DNA of 32,683 nucleotides from an uncultured Solirubrobacteraceae bacterium (GCA_955652345.1 CATPBV010000089.1:1-32683); one strand, 5' to 3'; positions 5,690 through 14,682 are shown, counted from the stretch's first letter. Program-made: numbers and translations. The notes: a model not told the origin generated them from the sequence alone.

Positions 5690-7912
5690 ATGCGCCGACG
5701 CGTCACGTTCAGCCGTAACCTCACGCTGTCGCTGTCGCGGACCTGTCGGTGCTACTGCAAGTACTGCTCGTTCGCCACCCACAGAGAGCACCTCTACTCG
5801 CCGGACGAAGTCGAGGCGATCCTCGACCAGGCGGTTGCGCGCCATCGCGTCAAGGAGCTGCTCGTGCTGACCGGCGAGCGGCCGGAGGTGAACGAGGGAG
5901 TCGCGGCGCGGCTGGCGGAACACGGGTTCAGCGACTTCACCTCCTACGTGGTGTGGGTCTGCGAGCGCGCGCTCGAGCGCGGGTTGCTCCCGCATACCAA
6001 CCTCGGCGTCCTGCCGCGGGGCGACCTCGAGCGCCTGCGGGAGGTCACGGCATCTCAGGGGCTGATGCTCGAGTCGATCTCCGAGCGGCTGATGGAGACC
6101 GTCCACGCTGGATCGCCGTCCAAGCACCCCGCGCGCAGGATCGAGACGATCGCCACGGCCGGGGAGCTGCGAATCGCCTTCACCACCGGGATCCTGGTGG
6201 GGATCGGCGAGACCGGGGATGAGCGGATCGCCTCACTCGAGGCGCTCGCCGAGCTTCATCGCAAGTACGGGCACATCCAGGAGGTGATCCTCCAGAACTA
6301 CGTCCCGCACGAGAGCTACTACGGCCGCGAGCCGGCGCAGATCGCGGGTGCTGCGGCGAGCGAGTACTGGCGGACGGGGATGTGGTCGGGCCCGCAGCTC
6401 GACGCTCCGGCCTGGGCGTGCCCGGTCACGCTCGATGACATGAAACGCCTCGTCGCGGAGACGCGGCGGCTGATGCCCGGCGTCGGGATCCAGGTTCCGC
6501 CGAACCTGTCCGACTGGTGGCCGGAGCTGGTGCGCGCCGGCGCCACCGACCTGGGCGGGCTCAGCGCCAACGGCGACCACATCTCGCCCGAGCATCCGTT
6601 CCCGTCGCCCGCGCAGGTGCGAAAGCTGCTGCACGCAGACGGATTGGCGCTGACCGAGCGCCTGTGCGTGTATCCCGAGTACATCGATCCGCACTGGGTC
6701 TCGGAGGCGGTGCTCGACGTGATCAAGCGCTGCTACTGGTCGTTTATCCCGCGTCGGGGGTCGGGTCGGCGGGGAGGCGTCTCGATCTCGGACGAGGCCG
6801 CGCCGCGGGCGGTCTCCCGCGCACGAGTCGGCCTCCCGCTCACCGCTGAGGAGCTGACCGCGCTGTTCGCCGAGCGCCGGCCGTCAGTAATCGAGGAGAT
6901 GCGGTGCGCCGCGGACGAGCTCCGCGAGGAGCTCGCGGGAGAAACGGTGACGTTCGTCGTCAACCGCAACATCAACGTCTCGAACATCTGCGTGGTCGGC
7001 TGCGCGTTCTGCGGGTTCGGCCAGTCTCGTCGCTCGCCCGACGCGTACGAGCAATCGGCCGAGGAGTTCGCGAGCCGCGTACTGGAGGCGGTCGACTTCG
7101 GCGCCACCGAGATCTGCATGCAATCCGGGATCCACCCCGACTGGGGTGTCGAGGACTACGAGAAGTGGCTGCGGCTCGCGCACGAGGTCGCGCCGCACCT
7201 GCACCTGCATGCATACTCGCCGATGGAGGTCGCCCACATGTGCGACGTCAGCGGGCTGCCGCCGCTCGAAGTGTTCGAGCGGCTGCGGGCGGCGGGGCTC
7301 GGCTCGACGCCGGGGACGGCGGCGGAGGTTCTGCACGACGGAGTCCGGGAGCGGATCTCCCCGAACAAGCTGCCCGTCGCCCGCTGGATCGAGATCATCG
7401 AGGCCGCGCACGCGGCGGGAATCCGCTCCACTGCGACGGTGATGTTCGGACACATTGAGGAGCCGTGGGAGCTGGCCGAGCACATGCGGGTCGTGCGCGA
7501 GCTCCAGGAGCGAACGGGCGGATTCACCGAGTTCGTGCCGCTGTCGTTCATCCCGTTCCACACGCTGCTCGGGAGGACCCACGGGATCGAGGAGATCTCG
7601 ACCGAGGAGAACCTCAAGCACACCGCCGCGTTCCGGCTGGCGCTCGGACGCTCCGTCCGGAACCTCCAGGCGAGCTGGGTGAAGATGGGGCTCGACGCGG
7701 CGACCGAGTCTCTGCGCTGGGGCGTCAACGACCTCGGCGGCACGCTGATGGAGGAGTCGATCTCGCGGATGGCGGGGAGCTATCACGGGGTAAGGCTCGA
7801 GCCCGCGGACCTGATCGCGGCGGCTCACCGGGCGGGGCGCCCGGCCGCGGAGCGCACCACCCTGTACGAGATCCGCCGGCGCCACGAGCTCCTCGCGACA
7901 GCGACGGCATGA
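5690..7912 (+). CDS. fbiC: FO synthase, CofG-CofH fusion
   Basis: 740 residues carrying two radical-SAM halves. The CofG half has CRCYCKYC (CxxxCxxC, Cys19/23/26) and ends near residue 350; the CofH half has CVVGCAFC (Cys434/438/441) followed by GFGQ. Together they join tyrosine and the ribityl-diaminopyrimidine (5-amino-6-ribitylamino-uracil) to make Fo, the deazaflavin chromophore of coenzyme F420. The G-then-H order is that of actinobacterial FbiC; at 740 residues it is somewhat shorter than the mycobacterial protein. It is divergent from the lipoprotein gene and its stop overlaps the next start (ATGA), so it is translationally coupled to a histidine kinase. The other F420 genes are 16 kb away. 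Confidence 0.95.
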   Translation: MRRRVTFSRNLTLSLSRTCRCYCKYCSFATHREHLYSPDEVEAILDQAVARHRVKELLVLTGERPEVNEGVAARLAEHGFSDFTSYVVWVCERALERGLLPHTNLGVLPRGDLERLREVTASQGLMLESISERLMETVHAGSPSKHPARRIETIATAGELRIAFTTGILVGIGETGDERIASLEALAELHRKYGHIQEVILQNYVPHESYYGREPAQIAGAAASEYWRTGMWSGPQLDAPAWACPVTLDDMKRLVAETRRLMPGVGIQVPPNLSDWWPELVRAGATDLGGLSANGDHISPEHPFPSPAQVRKLLHADGLALTERLCVYPEYIDPHWVSEAVLDVIKRCYWSFIPRRGSGRRGGVSISDEAAPRAVSRARVGLPLTAEELTALFAERRPSVIEEMRCAADELREELAGETVTFVVNRNINVSNICVVGCAFCGFGQSRRSPDAYEQSAEEFASRVLEAVDFGATEICMQSGIHPDWGVEDYEKWLRLAHEVAPHLHLHAYSPMEVAHMCDVSGLPPLEVFERLRAAGLGSTPGTAAEVLHDGVRERISPNKLPVARWIEIIEAAHAAGIRSTATVMFGHIEEPWELAEHMRVVRELQERTGGFTEFVPLSFIPFHTLLGRTHGIEEISTEENLKHTAAFRLALGRSVRNLQASWVKMGLDAATESLRWGVNDLGGTLMEESISRMAGSYHGVRLEPADLIAAAHRAGRPAAERTTLYEIRRRHELLATATA

Positions 7913-9024
7913 GCGTGTCCGAGCGGCCGCCTTCGCTGTTCGCCGGCGTCGAGCCGCTCGAGGTGTTCGTCGACCTGCTCGCGGATATCGACACGGACAC
8001 GTCCTCGACGGAGTTCTACGACAAGATCTGCGAGGCGATCTGCCGGCTCACCACGATGCGCAGGGCGGCGATCTTCATGGCCGACGCCGCGCGCCGGAGG
8101 GTCAGGGCGGTCGGAGCGCACGGGATCTCCTTTGGCCAGCTCGCGCCGCTGCGCCCGACGCTGGTCGACACGCCGATCGCCCAGCGCGCGCTGCTCGAGG
8201 ACAAGGTCGTCGTGTCCGATCGCGTCGAGGACGCGGTTCCGGCGGAGTACGGGAAGATCCTCGGCCTCACCACGATCGTGTGCACTCCGATGAGCGCGGC
8301 CGGGCGTGCGTACGGGGTGATCTGCGCCGACCGCGGCGGCGGGCGGTTCGAGCTCTCAGACGGCGAGCGCCACCTCCTGTGGACACTCGGGAAGACCGCC
8401 GCCCTGGTCGCTACCGCGCGCAACGCAACCCGCCAGCAGGAGCGCGCCCGGCGTCTCGGAGAGCGGCTGGGGCTGGCGCGCGAGATCCACGAGCGGGTGC
8501 TTCAGCGACTGTTCGGCGTGTCGCTGGCGCTGAGCGCGGAGCAGCCGCTCGATCGGGAGGGGCGCGAACGCTGCCGGATCGAGATGGAGGAGGCGCTCGG
8601 CGATCTGCGACGGGCGCTCGAGCGCCCGCTTGCCCCGCTTCCGCGCGAGACGGGCACGACGCTCCACGCGGAGCTCGAGCGGATGCAGAGCACCTCCGAT
8701 GCGACGGTCGAGATCGATTGGCCGCGCGGGGTCAGCGTTCCCGGTGACCTCGAGCCGCTTGCGCAGTCGGTGCTCGCGGAGGCCAGGCGGAACATCACCA
8801 AGCACGCCGCGCCCTCGCTCGTGAAAGTGGCGGTCTCGCGAGACGCCGACACGTTCGCGCTCGAGGTTCGCAACGACGGGGCGCGAGACGGGGCTCCGGG
8901 CGCCGGCATGGGTCTCCGCCTGGCGGCGTTCGAGGCGCTTCAGCAGGGCGGCGTGGTGGAGTTCGGGCGCAGCGATCCCGACGCCTGGCGCGTCCGTCTC
9001 GTGGTGCCGCTCGGCCGGCCTTGA
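7909..9024 (+). CDS. GAF-domain sensor histidine kinase (NarL/HisKA_3 type)
   Basis: 371 residues from ATG 7909, overlapping the fbiC stop by 4 bp. The N-terminal part (about 20-170) is a GAF domain (FYDKICEAICRLTTMRRAAIF ... TTIVCTPMSAAGRAYGVICADR). The dimerisation/phospho-acceptor helix REIHERVLQRLFGVSLAL puts the phosphorylated His at residue 194, as in HisKA_3 kinases. The ATPase domain shows an N-box (EARRNITKHA, Asn295), RNDG and a glycine box GAGMGLRLAAFEAL. There is no membrane segment, so it senses a cytoplasmic signal; the GAF ligand is not readable. Its stop overlaps the response-regulator start by one base, so the two form a cognate pair. Confidence 0.9.
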   Translation: MSVSERPPSLFAGVEPLEVFVDLLADIDTDTSSTEFYDKICEAICRLTTMRRAAIFMADAARRRVRAVGAHGISFGQLAPLRPTLVDTPIAQRALLEDKVVVSDRVEDAVPAEYGKILGLTTIVCTPMSAAGRAYGVICADRGGGRFELSDGERHLLWTLGKTAALVATARNATRQQERARRLGERLGLAREIHERVLQRLFGVSLALSAEQPLDREGRERCRIEMEEALGDLRRALERPLAPLPRETGTTLHAELERMQSTSDATVEIDWPRGVSVPGDLEPLAQSVLAEARRNITKHAAPSLVKVAVSRDADTFALEVRNDGARDGAPGAGMGLRLAAFEALQQGGVVEFGRSDPDAWRVRLVVPLGRP

Positions 9025-9629
9025 TGAGCGCCGAGCGGCGGCTTTCAGTTCTGGTCGTCGACGACCACGAGGTGGTGCACTGGGGCTTCCGCGTGCTCCT
9101 GGGCGAGCAGGCATGGGTTGAGCGCTGTCTCGCGGCCCGGACCGGAGCCGAGGCGCTCGAGCTGGTCCGCAGCTTCGAACCCGACGTCGCCTTGGTCGAC
9201 CTGTTCCTCGCGGGCGAATCGGGCGCCGAGCTGTGCGAATCGATCCGGAAGGCGTCGCCGTCGACCCGGGTACTGTTGATCTCGGGCGCGGGGAGGATGT
9301 CGCCGGCGGCCGCGCGGGCCGCCGGCGCGTCGGGATTCGTCTCCAAGGACGCCGGCGCCGCCGAGGTCGCGATGGCGGTCCGCCGGGTGGGGATGGGGAT
9401 GACCACGTTCGCGCCCAAGGCCGACCAGCCGTCGCCGCTTCTGTCCGAGCGGGAGCGGGAGGTGCTCGAGCTGATCGCCGCCGGCTCGACCAATCGCGAG
9501 ATCGCCGAGCGGCTGTACCTGTCTCCGCACACGGTCAAGGAGCACACGAGCGCGCTGTACCGCAAGCTGAACTCGCGCAACCGCGCTGAGGCCGTGCAAC
9601 GGGCGCAGCGAATCGGCCTGCTTGAGTAG
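9024..9629 (+). CDS. NarL/LuxR-family response regulator
   Basis: 201 residues from ATG 9024, which overlaps the kinase TGA by one base (TGATG); the track start at 9021 is a TTG one codon earlier. The receiver domain has VVDDHEVVHWGFRVLL (acidic pair Asp13/14), phospho-acceptor Asp59 in VALVDLFL, and the conserved Lys in GFVSKDAG. The C-terminal LuxR helix-turn-helix is LSEREREVLELIAAGSTNREIAERLYLSPHTVKEHTSALYRKL (about 137-180). As the partner of the GAF kinase it should be a DNA-binding transcription factor; target genes are unknown, but autoregulation of the fbiC operon is a reasonable guess. Confidence 0.93.
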   Translation: MSAERRLSVLVVDDHEVVHWGFRVLLGEQAWVERCLAARTGAEALELVRSFEPDVALVDLFLAGESGAELCESIRKASPSTRVLLISGAGRMSPAAARAAGASGFVSKDAGAAEVAMAVRRVGMGMTTFAPKADQPSPLLSEREREVLELIAAGSTNREIAERLYLSPHTVKEHTSALYRKLNSRNRAEAVQRAQRIGLLE

Positions 9630-9659
9630 CCTCCGGCCCTCAAACCAGAAAGGGGCACG

Positions 9660-10415
9660 ATGCCGAACGCATTGTCGGAAATGGACGAGCACCTGCTCGA
9701 AGAGTCGGAGTGGGACTTCTCGGACCTGCGCGCGCTCTACATCAACTGTTCTCTGAAGCGCTCGCCCGAGGTTTCCCACACCCAGGGGCTCGGCGACCGC
9801 TCGATCGCGATCATGGAGCGACTCGGCGTGTCGGTGAAGTCGATTCGCGCGATCGACCACGAGATCGCGACCGGCATCTACCCGGACATGACCGAGCATG
9901 GGTGGGAGCGCGACGAGTGGCCCGCGATCTACGAGGACGTGCTCGCGTCCGACATCCTCGTGCTGCTCGCGCCGATTTGGCTCGGCGAGAAGTCCTCGGT
10001 CTGCACGAAGGTGATCGAGCGGCTGTACGGGAACAGTCACCTGCTGAACGAGGCCGGCCAGTACGCCTACTACGGGCGCGTCGGCGGATGCATCATCACC
10101 GGCAACGAGGATGGCGCCAAGCACTGCGCGATGAACATCCTCTATTCACTCCAGCACCTCGGCTACGCGATCCCGCCGCAGGCCGATTCCGGGTGGTTGG
10201 GGGAAGCGGGGCCAGGGCCCAGCTACCTCGATCCCGGCTCAGGTGGCCCCGAGAACGACTTCACGAACCGAAATACGACGTTCCTCACCTGGAATCTGCT
10301 CCATCTCGCCCGGATGCTCAAGGACGCTGGAGGGTTCCCGGCACATGGGAACCAACGAGCGTTGTGGGACGCGGGCTGCCGCTTCGAATACGACAACCCC
10401 GAGCATCGGGTGTAG
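9660..10415 (+). CDS. Flavodoxin-fold / NADPH-dependent FMN reductase family protein
   Basis: 251 residues. RALYINCSLKRSPEVSHTQGLGDRSIAIMERLGVSV is the family's first beta strand plus phosphate-binding loop, and SDILVLLAPIWLGEKSSVCTKVIERLYG the second FMN contact strand and loop. GRVGGCIITGNEDGAKHCAMNILYSLQHLGYAIPPQADSGWLG completes the flavodoxin-like fold. It should bind FMN and act as a cytoplasmic reductase or electron carrier of unknown partner. The start is clear: AGAAAGGGG precedes ATG 9660. It follows the response regulator by 30 bp on the same strand, so may be the last gene of the fbiC operon or its regulatory target. It converges on the Rieske-ThDP gene, with 19 bp between stops. 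Confidence 0.84.
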   Translation: MPNALSEMDEHLLEESEWDFSDLRALYINCSLKRSPEVSHTQGLGDRSIAIMERLGVSVKSIRAIDHEIATGIYPDMTEHGWERDEWPAIYEDVLASDILVLLAPIWLGEKSSVCTKVIERLYGNSHLLNEAGQYAYYGRVGGCIITGNEDGAKHCAMNILYSLQHLGYAIPPQADSGWLGEAGPGPSYLDPGSGGPENDFTNRNTTFLTWNLLHLARMLKDAGGFPAHGNQRALWDAGCRFEYDNPEHRV

Positions 10416-10434
10416 GGAGAAAAATGGACCAGCC

Positions 10435-12387
10435 CTAGATGAGGTCAGGATCGCACATGACTTCGACCAGCGCCGGCCCTCGATAAGCGGCGGCTTCCCC
10501 GAGCGCCTCGTCGAGCTGCTCCGGTCGCTTCACCCGGATCCCCAAGGCCCCGCAGATCTCCGCGTACTTGGAGAAGTCGGGGTTGTGCAGCGACGTCTGC
10601 CAGACGTCCCAATCGCCGGCGCGCTGCTCCTTCGAGATCTTGCCGAGCTGGCCGTTGTTGAGTAGCACGTGGGTGATATTCATGCGGTGCTTAACGGCTG
10701 TCAGTACCTCCGCCATGTACTGGGCGAAGCCGCCGTCGCCCGTGACCGCGTAGATCGGCCGCTCCGGGGACGCCGCCCACGCACCGATCGCCGCCGGGTA
10801 GCCGAACCCGATCGACCCGAGGTACCCGGACATCAGCACCGACTGGCTCCCGCGGCACTCGAAGTAGCGGCCGAACGAGTATGCGTGGTTGCCGACATCG
10901 ACCGCGATCACGGCATCCTCAGGCACGTGCCGGCCGAGCGCCGCGAACACAGCCGCCGAGCTGACCCCGCATCCCCGGTCGTCCCGTGCCCGGCTTGCCT
11001 TCTCGGCCCGCCAGATCGCCCAGCGCTCGGCGACCTCGACCCGCTGGTCGACGCGATCCATCGGCGGGTCGCCGAGGAGCGAACAGAAGCGCTCGAGCAC
11101 GACGCCGATCTCACCCCACACCGGCACCGTCACGGGATGGAACTTGCCGAGCTGAAGCGGATCGACGTCGACCTGGATGATCGGCTTGCCCGCATAGATG
11201 CCGGTGTGGTTCGAGAACGAGGCGCCGAGCACCACGAGCAGGTCGGACTCGTTCATCAGCCAGCTCGCCACCGGCGTGCCGCTGCGTCCGAGGACGCCGC
11301 ACGCGAGCGGGTGGTCGTCGGGGATCTGGCCCTTGGCCTTGAAGGTGGTGATGACCGGCGCGTCCAGCCGTTCCGCGAACGAGATCGCCTCGTCACGGTG
11401 AAAGCGCGCACCGTGGCCGAGGATCAGCACCGGTCGCTTCGCCGCCGCGAGAAGCTCGACGGCCCGCGCTACCGCGTCGTCGGGCGGCGAGATCTCGAGC
11501 GATGTGATCCTGCCCTCGGGCCCCGAAGCCTCACCCGCCGCCGGCAGCGTCTGGACCTCGTCCGGGAAGATCAGGTGTGCGGGGCCCTGCTGGAGGATCG
11601 CGTGCTTACAGGCGAGCGTCATCAGCTCGGCGTGCTTGGAGCTCTCGAGCACCGTCTGCGTCCAGCGCGCAACCTTGCCGAACGCCGCTGAGAGATCGAC
11701 CTCCTGGAAGGCGCCCGGGCCGAGCACCTGGGTGTCGACCTGTCCGGTCAGGGCGATCACGGGCGCGCGGTCGACGTTGGCGTCCCACAGCCCGGTCAGC
11801 AGGTTGGTGGCCCCGGGACCCGCGATCGTCAGGCAAGCGGCGGGACGCCCGGTCAGCTTGCCGTACGCGGAGGCGGCGAACGCCGCGGCTCCCTCATGGC
11901 GAATCCCGATGTACGTAAGCGCACCCGCCTCCTCCTGGCGCCGGAGCGCGTCGGCGAGGCCGAGGTTCGAGTGGCCGACCATCCCGAACACATGCCTGAC
12001 GCCCCAATTCACCATCGTCTGCGCCATCACGTCGCTGACCGTCGTGGCGTGCGGCCGGTCGGGCTCGACGCCGACGTAGATGCCGTCCTCGCGGATGTCG
12101 ATCGGGAAGGTGGGGACGCTGTCGCCGAACGGTGAGCTCCCGTCCAGCGGGCAGTAGTCGTAGCCGTGCCAGGGGCAGCGCAGCATCCCCTTCTCGATCG
12201 AGCCCTCGCCGAGCGGCCCGCCCTGATGCGGGCAGCGGTTCGAGAGCGCCGCGTAGCGGCCGTCGAAGTGGGTCAGCGCGAAGCTGTGCCGCCCGGCGGT
12301 CACGGTCTTGACGCGTCCTTCGGGCAGCTCGTCGGCGGCGAGCACGTGGTGCCAGATCAGTCCGTTGCTGGGGCTAGATTGCGACAT
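10435..12387 (-). CDS. Rieske [2Fe-2S] domain fused to ThDP-dependent enzyme (pyruvate oxidase/acetolactate synthase-like)
   Basis: 650 residues from ATG 12387 (the track start adds 19 unlikely residues). Residues 10-108 form a Rieske domain with CPHQGG (Cys52, His54) and CPWHGY (Cys71, His74), the complete cluster ligand set. Residues about 115-650 are a full three-domain ThDP enzyme: catalytic Glu165 in IRHEGAAAFAAS, GPGATNLLTG, a central domain (AAKRPVLILGHGA), and the ThDP/Mg motif GDGG (550-553) to NN (577-578). The closest recognisable relatives are pyruvate oxidase, acetolactate synthase and other 2-oxoacid decarboxylases; the substrate cannot be assigned. A decarboxylase passing electrons to its own Rieske cluster is possible but is inference. 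Divergent from the antiporter. Confidence 0.9.
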   Translation of the reverse strand: MSQSSPSNGLIWHHVLAADELPEGRVKTVTAGRHSFALTHFDGRYAALSNRCPHQGGPLGEGSIEKGMLRCPWHGYDYCPLDGSSPFGDSVPTFPIDIREDGIYVGVEPDRPHATTVSDVMAQTMVNWGVRHVFGMVGHSNLGLADALRRQEEAGALTYIGIRHEGAAAFAASAYGKLTGRPAACLTIAGPGATNLLTGLWDANVDRAPVIALTGQVDTQVLGPGAFQEVDLSAAFGKVARWTQTVLESSKHAELMTLACKHAILQQGPAHLIFPDEVQTLPAAGEASGPEGRITSLEISPPDDAVARAVELLAAAKRPVLILGHGARFHRDEAISFAERLDAPVITTFKAKGQIPDDHPLACGVLGRSGTPVASWLMNESDLLVVLGASFSNHTGIYAGKPIIQVDVDPLQLGKFHPVTVPVWGEIGVVLERFCSLLGDPPMDRVDQRVEVAERWAIWRAEKASRARDDRGCGVSSAAVFAALGRHVPEDAVIAVDVGNHAYSFGRYFECRGSQSVLMSGYLGSIGFGYPAAIGAWAASPERPIYAVTGDGGFAQYMAEVLTAVKHRMNITHVLLNNGQLGKISKEQRAGDWDVWQTSLHNPDFSKYAEICGALGIRVKRPEQLDEALGEAAAYRGPALVEVMCDPDLI

Positions 12388-12429
12388 TAATAGGCCTGTT
12401 AGGAAAGCGCGGTCAGACTGGTAATCGGC

Positions 12430-13710
12430 GTGAGCGCCATCCACTTTACGAATCTGTTAATCGTCGTGGCACTCGCGTTCGCGGCCCCGTTCGTGCTGGG
12501 ACTGGCGCCGCGGCTGAGGCTGCCCGCGGTGGTGCTCGAGATCGTCGCCGGGATCGTGGTGGGTCCGTCCGGCCTCGGCTGGGTCAAGATCGATGAGCCG
12601 GTCGAGATTCTCTCGTTGCTGGGGCTCTCGTTCCTGCTGTTCCTCGCGGGGACCGAGATCGACATCCGTCGGCTGAAAGGGCAGACGCTGCGGTTGACGG
12701 CGCTGGGGTACCTCGTGTCGCTGGTGATCGGCGTCGGCGCGGGCCTCGCGTTTCACGCCGCGGGCCTGGTGCGCTCGCCGCTGTTGATCGCGATCGTGCT
12801 CGCTTCGACCTCGCTCGGTGTGATCGTGCCGGTGCTGAAGGACTCGGGCAACGTCACCTCGAGCTTCGGCCAGCTCGTGATTGCGGCCGCGTCGATCGCC
12901 GACTTCGGCGCGATCATCCTGCTGACGCTGTTCTTCTCCGGTCAGCATTCGACCGGCACCGCCGGGAAGCTGATCCTGCTCGGGCTGTTCGCAGCGCTGG
13001 TGGCGGCCGCGGGCCTGGCGATCAAGGGGCTCGAGCGGTCTTTGCGGCTGGGGTCGGTGCTGATCTCCCTACAGGACACGACCGCGCAGATCAGGGTGCG
13101 TGGCGCCTTCGTGCTGCTGGTCGCGTTCGTCGCGCTCGCGGAGCAGGTGGGCTTCGAGACGATTCTCGGCGCGTTCGCCGCCGGGGCGCTCCTGTCCCTG
13201 ATCGACCGCGATGAGGCGATGACGCATCCGCAGCTCCGGCTGAAGCTGGAGGCCGCCGGGTTCGGCTTCTTCATCCCGGTGTTCTTCATCGCGAGCGGCC
13301 TGCGGTTCGATCTGAACGCGCTGTTCTCGAGCGCCTCGACGGTCGCGCGGGTGCCGCTGTTCCTGCTCGCGCTGGTCGCCGTCAGGGCGGTGCCGGCGTT
13401 GCTGTACGGGCGCCTGCTCCCGCGTGGCCAGCAGGTTGCCGCGGGGCTGCTCCAGGCGACCTCGTTGCCGTTTATCGTGACCGCCGCGATGATCGGCCTC
13501 CAGCTCAGGGTCGTCTCGAGCCCGACTGCGGCCGGTCTGATCGCCGCCGGGATGCTGTCGGTGATCCTGTTCCCGCTTGCGGGCCTGGCGATCCTCCGAC
13601 GCGGCGAAGCCGACGATCGCCGCACGACGGCGATGCCCACTCCGGCAACTCCGGTCCTCGGTGTCGAGGACCGCGCGCTGTGCCGGGACGCTCTCGGGAT
13701 GGCGCGGTGA
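12430..13710 (+). CDS. Cation:proton antiporter, CPA2-like (Na_H_Exchanger)
   Basis: 426 residues from a GTG start, with about a dozen hydrophobic helices spread over residues 5-385. Family marks include LEIVAGIVVGPSGLGWV, LLGLSFLLFLAGTEID near the N-terminus, and the ADFGAIILLTLFF helix with a membrane-buried Asp, as in monovalent cation/proton exchangers of the CPA2 (KefB/NapA-like) group. GFETILGAFAAGALLSLID and GFFIPVFFIASGLRFDL are also typical. It lacks the C-terminal TrkA-N domain of KefB proteins, ending in a short polar tail. It probably exchanges Na+ or K+ for protons in the cytoplasmic membrane. Its stop overlaps the next start by 4 bp. Confidence 0.9.
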   Translation: MSAIHFTNLLIVVALAFAAPFVLGLAPRLRLPAVVLEIVAGIVVGPSGLGWVKIDEPVEILSLLGLSFLLFLAGTEIDIRRLKGQTLRLTALGYLVSLVIGVGAGLAFHAAGLVRSPLLIAIVLASTSLGVIVPVLKDSGNVTSSFGQLVIAAASIADFGAIILLTLFFSGQHSTGTAGKLILLGLFAALVAAAGLAIKGLERSLRLGSVLISLQDTTAQIRVRGAFVLLVAFVALAEQVGFETILGAFAAGALLSLIDRDEAMTHPQLRLKLEAAGFGFFIPVFFIASGLRFDLNALFSSASTVARVPLFLLALVAVRAVPALLYGRLLPRGQQVAAGLLQATSLPFIVTAAMIGLQLRVVSSPTAAGLIAAGMLSVILFPLAGLAILRRGEADDRRTTAMPTPATPVLGVEDRALCRDALGMAR

Positions 13711-14645
13711 ACAATCCCGGTGCCGAAGCATTCGAGCGGCTCGACGGCCGCTACGAGACGCGGGTGCTGGAGCCATCCCCGCCGGCCGTTGCCGAAGGCC
13801 CATGGTTTGCCGACGATCCAGTCGCCCGCGGCGAGGTTCCCGCCGGGCGGCGGGTCGTTTCGCCGGTGCCTACGGGCGACGTCAGCTGGGAGGAGCTGGC
13901 GGCCGGCGACGAGGGGCTGCGAGAGTGGTGTGCCGAGCGCTGGCTGGCCGGGTTTCGACGGCTCCGGCCTGCTCCGGCCACGCTCGTCGACACCCGGTTG
14001 GGGCTCCATCGCGTCGCCGAGCAGGTGATCTCGCCCGCGCGCCGGCACGCCAACACGAAGATCGCCCTTCGCTACACCCGCGGCGGCTTCGGCACCCCCT
14101 TCTTCGGTGACGACGTGCAGGTGCGAGTGCTTGCCGACGATCTGATCGTCGAGCAGGCGGGCACCGAGCGCAGCGCAAAGATCTCGACGCTCGCGGCGGC
14201 GGCCGAGCACATCGGCCGCAAGCTCCTCCCGGATGACGTCGAGCTGGACGACGAGCCGCTCGAAGTTGATCCAGACGCTTCGCGCTTCCTCGGTGACTGG
14301 TACGGGTTCGCCTGCAACGTGCTCGAGACGCTCCGTGCGCAGGCGGGAGAGGCTGCTGATCCATCGCGCGTCCAGCTGTGGGCCGAGCACTTCGACCTGG
14401 CGGTGGAGCTCGGGCGAGAGGACGCCGGCCAGCGCGCCGGGTACGGCCTCTCGCCGGGAGACGAGCATCACCCGGAGCCGTACGCATATGTCGTCCCGTG
14501 GGTTGCCCCCACCCCTGGCGAGCTGTGGCAGGCAACCGGGTTCCCCGGTGCGGAACTGTCATACGCCGAGTTGCTCGACGCCGCCGATCAGCGGGCGCTC
14601 GTGCTCCAGTTCCTCAGTGAGCGGTTCGCGGCGCTGACCGGGTGA
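13707..14645 (+). CDS. Conserved hypothetical protein, about 312 aa
   Basis: 312 residues from GTG 13707, which overlaps the antiporter stop (GTGA); the longer track start at 13680 lies inside the antiporter. It is soluble with no signal peptide. Features include an early loop RLDGRYETRVLEPSPPAVAEGPWFADDP, a basic beta region NTKIALRYTRGGFGTPFFGDDVQVRVL, and a C-terminal HFDLAVELGREDAGQRAGYGLSPGDEHHPEPYAYVVPWVAP block. The HFDLAV...SPGDEHHPEPYAYV pattern resembles the closing part of actinobacterial DUF5996-type proteins, but I cannot confirm that. The translational coupling suggests a shared transcript with the antiporter rather than a shared mechanism. Confidence 0.7.
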   Translation: MNNPGAEAFERLDGRYETRVLEPSPPAVAEGPWFADDPVARGEVPAGRRVVSPVPTGDVSWEELAAGDEGLREWCAERWLAGFRRLRPAPATLVDTRLGLHRVAEQVISPARRHANTKIALRYTRGGFGTPFFGDDVQVRVLADDLIVEQAGTERSAKISTLAAAAEHIGRKLLPDDVELDDEPLEVDPDASRFLGDWYGFACNVLETLRAQAGEAADPSRVQLWAEHFDLAVELGREDAGQRAGYGLSPGDEHHPEPYAYVVPWVAPTPGELWQATGFPGAELSYAELLDAADQRALVLQFLSERFAALTG

Positions 14646-14670
14646 ACTTGCGCGGCCATGCGGCGGCGCC

Positions 14671-14676
14671 TATCGT
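14671..14676 (+). promoter_or_regulatory. -10-like element TATCGT with leaderless spacing before an ATC
   Basis: TATCGT-N6-ATC(14683), the same geometry as TACAGT-N6-ATG at 3928 and TACCCT-N6-ATG at 23247. Its position supports translation starting at or near 14683. Confidence 0.38.
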
Positions 14677-14682
14677 GCCGCC

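Noticed and set aside
6884-7885. 333-aa minus-strand open frame
   Set aside because: Antisense to the CofH half of fbiC, whose CxxxCxxC motif is intact.
12942-14471. 509-aa open frame on the minus strand
   Set aside because: It is antisense to the antiporter and the following gene, has low-complexity Arg/Ser/Pro composition with no motif, and exists because high-GC codon bias removes stops.
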